Shown here: positions 60,418 to 64,000 of the stretch, piece after piece
Position numbering within the stretch: position 1 is the first letter of the stretch
Layout: the number at the start of each line of letters is the position of its first letter
From: Syntrophobacterales bacterium Delta_02
GTDB taxonomy: Bacteria > Desulfobacterota > Syntrophorhabdia > Syntrophorhabdales > Syntrophorhabdaceae
Direction: 5' to 3'
Assembly (NCBI GenBank): GCA_001603955.1
Contig: LVAA01000014.1
Location: 83,906-147,905 of the forward strand
DNA length: 64,000 nucleotides
The notes under the pieces: generated by a model
Told to the model about the DNA's origin: nothing
The model's database searches: none
What the model saw: the letters and a program-made list of their open reading frames with translations, nothing else
Translations under genes and position numbers: made by a program

Positions 60418-60993
60418 ATGCTGCCCTTTATTACATTTATGGTGCTCACGCTCTTGCCCTTCATCCTTCTCTCCATTATAGCGGGAATAAGCCCGCTAAG
60501 CTCCTCAAAGTACGAGAAGATGGCGAATGACAGGGCCAGATCCGCTTTTCATGAGACGGGACAGGTGCCGGGGAATGTTACGGTGTTGGGCAGGCAGATC
60601 GCTGTCAGGGCCGACGAACCGGATCTCTTTCCTGTGCGCCAGGGTGTGCAGGAAAGCAGGCAGTGGCGCAAAACCGTGATTGAACAGGCCATGGTCAATA
60701 CCTGCATTACGTTGCAGGTTCAGTGTCGCACTGATGATGTGGGCCTTCTCTGGGCTTTCATGCCCAACGAAAGCGGCCGGGTCGCTGAGATACGTGCAGG
60801 TCCGGTCTCGACGAGCATTGCCTGTGAAGAAGCGACGGACGTTGACTATGCCCGGTATGGCAGGCATCTCTTCAGGGAGGCGATCCCGGAAGAGATGCTG
60901 TCGGAGATTTCGAACGGCGAGGTCCTGAATTACCATTACTCCAGGCCGGCAAGAGGCGCCGGGTGTTCCTTCTATGATATGGTGGACCTGTGA
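60418..60993 (+). CDS. Minor pilin-like protein with uncertain start
   Basis: 191 residues from ATG 60418, which has no ribosome site. The start reads MLPFITFMVLTLLPFILLSIIAG. In-frame upstream codons would give NQFPGF before it, like a prepilin cleavage site with Pro at +5 (GspK-like), but a TAG at 60394 closes that frame. A non-standard start is possible. Four Cys in the C-terminal half. Ends GTGATGA overlapping the next gene. Confidence 0.5.
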   Translation: MLPFITFMVLTLLPFILLSIIAGISPLSSSKYEKMANDRARSAFHETGQVPGNVTVLGRQIAVRADEPDLFPVRQGVQESRQWRKTVIEQAMVNTCITLQVQCRTDDVGLLWAFMPNESGRVAEIRAGPVSTSIACEEATDVDYARYGRHLFREAIPEEMLSEISNGEVLNYHYSRPARGAGCSFYDMVDL

Positions 60994-62066
60994 TGACAAC
61001 GACTCTTGTAAAACGTCGCAGAGGACTTACCCTGCTGGAGATCATTGTGACCATTGCCATCGCCTCCGTCGTTATGGGTACCATCGTATCCTTCATGGAC
61101 AGGGTCATCCATTTCAAAGGCACGGTGGATACGATCAAGAGGTTCGAGAAGATCGAGGAGGCCTTTGAGGTCCTTTACCGGGAGAATATCCAGAATGTGG
61201 AAGAGAATTGCCACGGTTGGACCGATCCCGCCTGCGGTGCGCTGGCCATCCTTCCGTCTGTGGACGATGCCGATGCATCGGGGAGGACCCTTATGATTTC
61301 CACCGGAAGCGATGCGGTGGTGAGCGCATTCCGTGAAGCGAACTGTGTTCTTTCCGGCGAACCTCCCCTGTTCCGCGCCACCTGCGTGGATGGATACGGG
61401 TCTGACTATACCTTTGCGGCAACGAACGAACATGTTGCCGGGATTCTCTATCTGAACGGGTACAACCGAACGCCCTACAGCGTGACCATAACGGCGGGTG
61501 GGAATACGTCGATGACGGATACATGGACTTCGGGTCATCTCGACAGCGAATACATGGTCAGGTCCCAGGAAAAGCTCCTGACCGTTGCACGGGCAATGAG
61601 ATCATACCACCTCAGCCGACTGACCACGGAGGCGATATCGAATCCCTGCGGGGCGTACGGTGGATTGGCCAGCAACGATGACATCCTTATCCCCTGGATC
61701 TGGCAGGCTGCCGGGAACGCACCCGGCGCGAGATGCTCCGGGATAACGGCTGTCAGATGCGGTTGCGGGGCCTTCGGCAGCTCCATCTGGAGTACTGAAC
61801 CGGCGCTCAACACGACGACCACCGCCACGATCCCGGCTTTCCTCACCGCGATAAACGCCGGCGGCCTGTATCGCACCGACGGCTTCGGGAACCCCGTCAC
61901 AGTGCGCCTCATAACAAAGGTGGATGGAACATCGGTGGGTTCCGCCCCTCCCGCCCCATGCCCTCAATGGTCGTGGTCGGATGCGCTGCCTCCCTATGGT
62001 GGAACGGTGGGGGTGATGAGCGAGGGGAAATGGGTCTATTCACAGAGGGTTGTCTATCCGCAGTGA
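60990..62066 (+). CDS. PilV-like minor pilin / adhesin with prepilin N-terminus
   Basis: 358 residues from GTG 60990 (ATG 60993 also possible). Leader ends RRRG then LTLLEIIVTIAIASVVMG, Glu at +5. The long Cys-rich globular part (CHGWTDPACG, CGAYGG, CSGITAVRCGCG) is compatible with a tip adhesin such as R64 PilV. No shufflon-like inverted repeats or alternative C-terminal segments are seen downstream. Ends the pilus operon. Confidence 0.72.
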   Translation: MMTTTLVKRRRGLTLLEIIVTIAIASVVMGTIVSFMDRVIHFKGTVDTIKRFEKIEEAFEVLYRENIQNVEENCHGWTDPACGALAILPSVDDADASGRTLMISTGSDAVVSAFREANCVLSGEPPLFRATCVDGYGSDYTFAATNEHVAGILYLNGYNRTPYSVTITAGGNTSMTDTWTSGHLDSEYMVRSQEKLLTVARAMRSYHLSRLTTEAISNPCGAYGGLASNDDILIPWIWQAAGNAPGARCSGITAVRCGCGAFGSSIWSTEPALNTTTTATIPAFLTAINAGGLYRTDGFGNPVTVRLITKVDGTSVGSAPPAPCPQWSWSDALPPYGGTVGVMSEGKWVYSQRVVYPQ

Positions 62067-62162
62067 GGAGGAGCAATCGGTGGGGACTGGAGGCGGGCAC
62101 CACTCTCTCCTTGCGGCGGCATGATCTCTGGCGGACGCACAAGAAGGGCTTGGAGGGCCTTC

Positions 62163-62191
62163 TTGACGGGAAGCGCCATATGGGCTATACT
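62163..62191 (+). promoter_or_regulatory. Sigma-70 promoter of mazEF
   Basis: TTGACG (62163-62168), 17 bases, TATACT (62186-62191), close to consensus. Predicted start near 62198, about 23 bases before the mazE ATG, which has GGGAGGAA as ribosome site. Confidence 0.7.
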
Positions 62192-62220
62192 TGGGATATC
62201 CGTAAGAGCGGGAGGAATGC

Positions 62221-62469
62221 ATGGTCACAAGAGTTCAGAGATGGGGTAACAGTCAGGGCCTCCGCCTTGCAAAGCAGGTGCTTGAGGATGCCCATATTTC
62301 TGTTGGCGACGATGTTGAGGTGGCGGCGAAAGACGGTGTGATTGTTATATCCCCGGTAAAGCGTGTCCGCGGCAAAGTGAGTCTGCAGGAATTGGTATCA
62401 CGCATACCTGATGGCTACAAAGCAGAAGAAACCGATTGGGGTAAGGCGACTGGCAAGGAAGTGCGGTGA
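62221..62469 (+). CDS. mazE: MazE-like antitoxin (AbrB/SpoVT fold)
   Basis: 82 residues. N-terminal swapped-hairpin fold VTRVQRWGNSQGLRLAKQVLEDAHISVGDDVEV typical of MazE; the acidic C-terminal tail would block the toxin. GGGAGGAA precedes the ATG. The toxin gene begins immediately after the stop. Confidence 0.9.
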   Translation: MVTRVQRWGNSQGLRLAKQVLEDAHISVGDDVEVAAKDGVIVISPVKRVRGKVSLQELVSRIPDGYKAEETDWGKATGKEVR

Positions 62470-62805
62470 ATGAGATCCTACATTCCGGAAAAAGGGGATT
62501 TTGTAGCGGTTAGCTTCGATCCACAGTCTGGACATGAGCAGAAAGGCCGCCGACCTGCCCTTGTGGTGAGCAATACCCTCTTTAATGAAAGAACGGGTCT
62601 TGCAATGGCATGTCCGCTGACTGCAACAGACCGGGGATACCCTTTTCATGTATCGGTACCGAAAGGGTCTGACCCCACTGGTTTCGTGATGGTCGAGCAG
62701 ATAGAATCCATCGATTACCAGGCTCGCAAAGCCAAATTCATAGGAAAGGCCTCTGACGAGACTCTGGACACTGTTCTGTCCATTCTCGACGCCTGCATCT
62801 ACTAG
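62470..62805 (+). CDS. mazF: MazF-like endoribonuclease toxin
   Basis: 111 residues. Starts YIPEKGDFVAVSFDPQSGHEQKGRRPALVVSN, the MazF/PemK core with conserved Arg, and ACPLTATDRGYPFHV plus VEQIESIDYQARKA further on. An mRNA interferase neutralised by the preceding MazE. Placed directly after the pilus operon; it may stabilise it. Confidence 0.93.
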   Translation: MRSYIPEKGDFVAVSFDPQSGHEQKGRRPALVVSNTLFNERTGLAMACPLTATDRGYPFHVSVPKGSDPTGFVMVEQIESIDYQARKAKFIGKASDETLDTVLSILDACIY

Positions 62806-63049
62806 CATCGACTGGAAGTTGAAAGTCTCCGCGTTGTGGACCTTATTATACCTGATGTTTTCAGGAAAGACCCGACAAGGCACCCCTTACATATCCTCTG
62901 AAATGCTATTCCTGATGAAAATGGGCGAGTAGCCTACGGGCCAAGCATTGGGAATGCCCTGAAGAAGGTCGACCGGAAAAAGAAAGCATGACACTGACTT
63001 CAGATGCTGTCAGGCGTTGGCTGGAGTGTTTGTCCGGTGGCCCCGGTCT

Positions 63050-63634
63050 TCAGAACTTCTCTGCCCAGGTCCGAACCCCCTGCATGATCATCTCAATAGA
63101 GACGGTTCCGACGACCAGTGCCGTGATCCGTCCCGCGATCTCGATGTACCTTTTGATCAGCGCCTCTCGCCTTGGCCGCGCGAAATCGTGTACTATCTTG
63201 AGGGCCACAATTATCAGGATGGAAACGCTGACCGCCGTCAACACGGCGGCACACGCCGCGAGGGGAGCAAGCCTTTTCCCTACGATGATGCTGGCGCTGA
63301 TGGTACCCGGCCCGATGAGTACGGGCATCGCGATCGCGCCGGCAAGCTGCTTGGAATCGCCCCGAAGTATCTCGATTGCCGTGGGGCCGTGAAAGACGAA
63401 CTGGAAACCAATGAGAAGAAAGACCAGACCCCCGAAGATCTGGAAGGAAGCAAACTCCGCCTGCACGACACTGCTGAACACGACGTCGCCAAGAATGGCG
63501 AAACACAGGAAGACGGCCGTAGCGATCAGCCCGCCGCGAACGATCACCCGGGTGAATTGCCGCCTGTCCAGCTTCTCCACGATATCAATAAGGTAAACGA
63601 TGATCAGGAAGGGGTTGAGAAGAACAAGCATCAA
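63050..63634 (-). CDS. MarC-family integral membrane protein (possibly 5' frameshifted)
   Basis: 194 residues from TTG 63634. Six hydrophobic segments, with LVLLNPFLIIVYL at the start and GPGTISASIIVGKRLAP in the middle, match the MarC/UPF0056 family of unknown function. The protein begins abruptly at LNPF, which usually sits 15-20 residues in. The upstream sequence supplies TEFAKSTA in this frame and MRKEVYD in the next, with ATG 63677; joining them needs a one-base shift near 63655. The promoter at 63712-63740 fits a start at 63677. Confidence 0.82.
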   Translation of the reverse strand: MMLVLLNPFLIIVYLIDIVEKLDRRQFTRVIVRGGLIATAVFLCFAILGDVVFSSVVQAEFASFQIFGGLVFLLIGFQFVFHGPTAIEILRGDSKQLAGAIAMPVLIGPGTISASIIVGKRLAPLAACAAVLTAVSVSILIIVALKIVHDFARPRREALIKRYIEIAGRITALVVGTVSIEMIMQGVRTWAEKF

Positions 63635-63967
63635 GGCTGTTGATTTGGCGAATTCCGTCGTACACTTCCTTTCTCATACCGACCGATGTGCCCCTGCCGG
63701 TGATTTTCGATAGAGTAGAATTTACCGACCGTGTTGTCAATAGTATCAGCTGGCTGGAATAACAGAACCCGTCACTACCAGTCAGCATCAGACATATGAT
63801 CCGATGCCTGCCGCAGTATTGCGTACCGGGCGTGAATTCCGAAAACTGTTTTTCGGGGAGAAAGAAATGTGATCTTTCACGTGCTTCTCTGAGGCCCGCA
63901 TCGGTGCCGAAGAGTTTCCCTCTTTACCTGCCATTGAGCAGACTTAAACTGGTCAGCCCTCCCTTCC
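63635..63967. other. Gap upstream of the MarC-family gene
   Basis: About 330 bases. It holds the MarC promoter and the probable frameshifted start (to 63677). Between 63741 and 63967 no gene, repeat or terminator is supported. Confidence 0.45.
63712..63740 (-). promoter_or_regulatory. Sigma-70 promoter of the MarC-family gene
   Basis: On the reverse strand TTGACA (63740-63735), 17 bases, TACTCT (63717-63712). Transcription should begin near 63705, about 28 bases before ATG 63677. Confidence 0.6.
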
Positions 63968-64000
63968 TCACCACCTGTACCTCAACCCCGCCATCCCCGC
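63968..64000 (-). CDS. C-terminal end of an outer-membrane beta-barrel protein, probably an autotransporter (partial)
   Basis: Only ten codons lie in the window: they read AGMAGLRYRW then TGA on the reverse strand. Alternating residues with a terminal aromatic is the signature of the last strand of outer-membrane barrels, and it matches the VRFRW end of the autotransporter at 8467. Too short for certainty. Confidence 0.45.
   Translation of the reverse strand, partial: AGMAGLRYRW

Larger units (their letters stand above)
34778..62066 (+). mobile_element. Dot/Icm-type (IncI-like) conjugation/secretion locus with type IVb pilus operon; ends not resolved
   Basis: About 27 kb of mostly co-directional, overlapping genes encode a coupling-protein-like ATPase, DotI-, DotH-, DotC-, DotE/P-, DotB-, DotO- and DotG-like proteins, then secretin, PilO/PilP-like proteins, two pilus ATPases, a PilR-like protein and prepilins. 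Toxin-antitoxin and Fic genes sit inside. No integrase, att repeat, relaxase or DotA-like gene is seen, so calling it an integrated conjugative element is inference; a domesticated machine is equally open. Confidence 0.45.

Noticed and set aside
60990..62066. Shufflon at the PilV-like gene
   Set aside because: No inverted 19-bp type repeats, alternative C-terminal segments or recombinase gene downstream.

Overview
The window looks like chromosome of an anaerobic, diderm, GC-rich bacterium of deltaproteobacterial (Desulfobacterota) type. Grounds: type II secretion, autotransporters and secretins imply an outer membrane; a ferredoxin-oxidoreductase gamma subunit fits anaerobic metabolism; signalling genes are abundant. 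The species cannot be fixed from sequence alone, and all family assignments here come from reading motifs, not from database searches.

Layout. 1-5502: type II secretion operon (end of gspF, then gspH-I-J-K-L-M and a GspC-like gene). 5539-8156: LytS-type sensor kinase and a receiver-only regulator, reverse strand. 8467-11586: large autotransporter, reverse. 12090-16590: HAD phosphatase, then a CusR/CusS-like two-component pair followed by an HtrA protease with a metal-regulator-like inverted repeat in front of it. 16674-21923: accessory module (exported protein, lytic transglycosylase, small protein, DotM-like membrane protein, unknown gene, HTH protein, ParB-like protein). 21977-34523: housekeeping and signalling block (cysS, orphan 2-oxoacid oxidoreductase gamma subunit, adenine deaminase, PAS-GGDEF-HD-GYP protein, FAD oxidase, LytTR regulator, radical SAM protein, M24 peptidase, proS). 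34778-62066: a long, almost entirely co-directional locus that reads as a Dot/Icm (IncI-like) type IVB secretion system followed by an R64/BFP-like type IVb pilus operon. It is interrupted by a Phd-PIN toxin-antitoxin pair and an autoregulated Fic gene. 62221-62805: mazEF. 63050-63677: MarC-family membrane protein. The extreme right edge carries the last strand of a second outer-membrane beta-barrel.

How it fits together. The coupling-protein-like ATPase (34778), DotI-, DotH-, DotC-, DotE/P-, DotB-, DotO- and DotG-like proteins would form an envelope-spanning conjugation or secretion machine. The secretin, PilO/PilP-like proteins, two ATPases, a PilR-like platform and prepilin-like proteins would build a thin pilus for mating-pair formation, as in plasmid R64. 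No relaxase, DotA/TraY or prepilin peptidase was recognised, so the locus may be an integrated element with parts elsewhere, or a domesticated secretion system. Between dotB and dotO lies a triplet of exported paralogues that I could not assign to a known family.

A second unexplained layer is a set of short tandem repeats with period 7 (sometimes 8) in many intergenic gaps. Unit sequences differ between sites but the period is kept, and several arrays form inverted arms.
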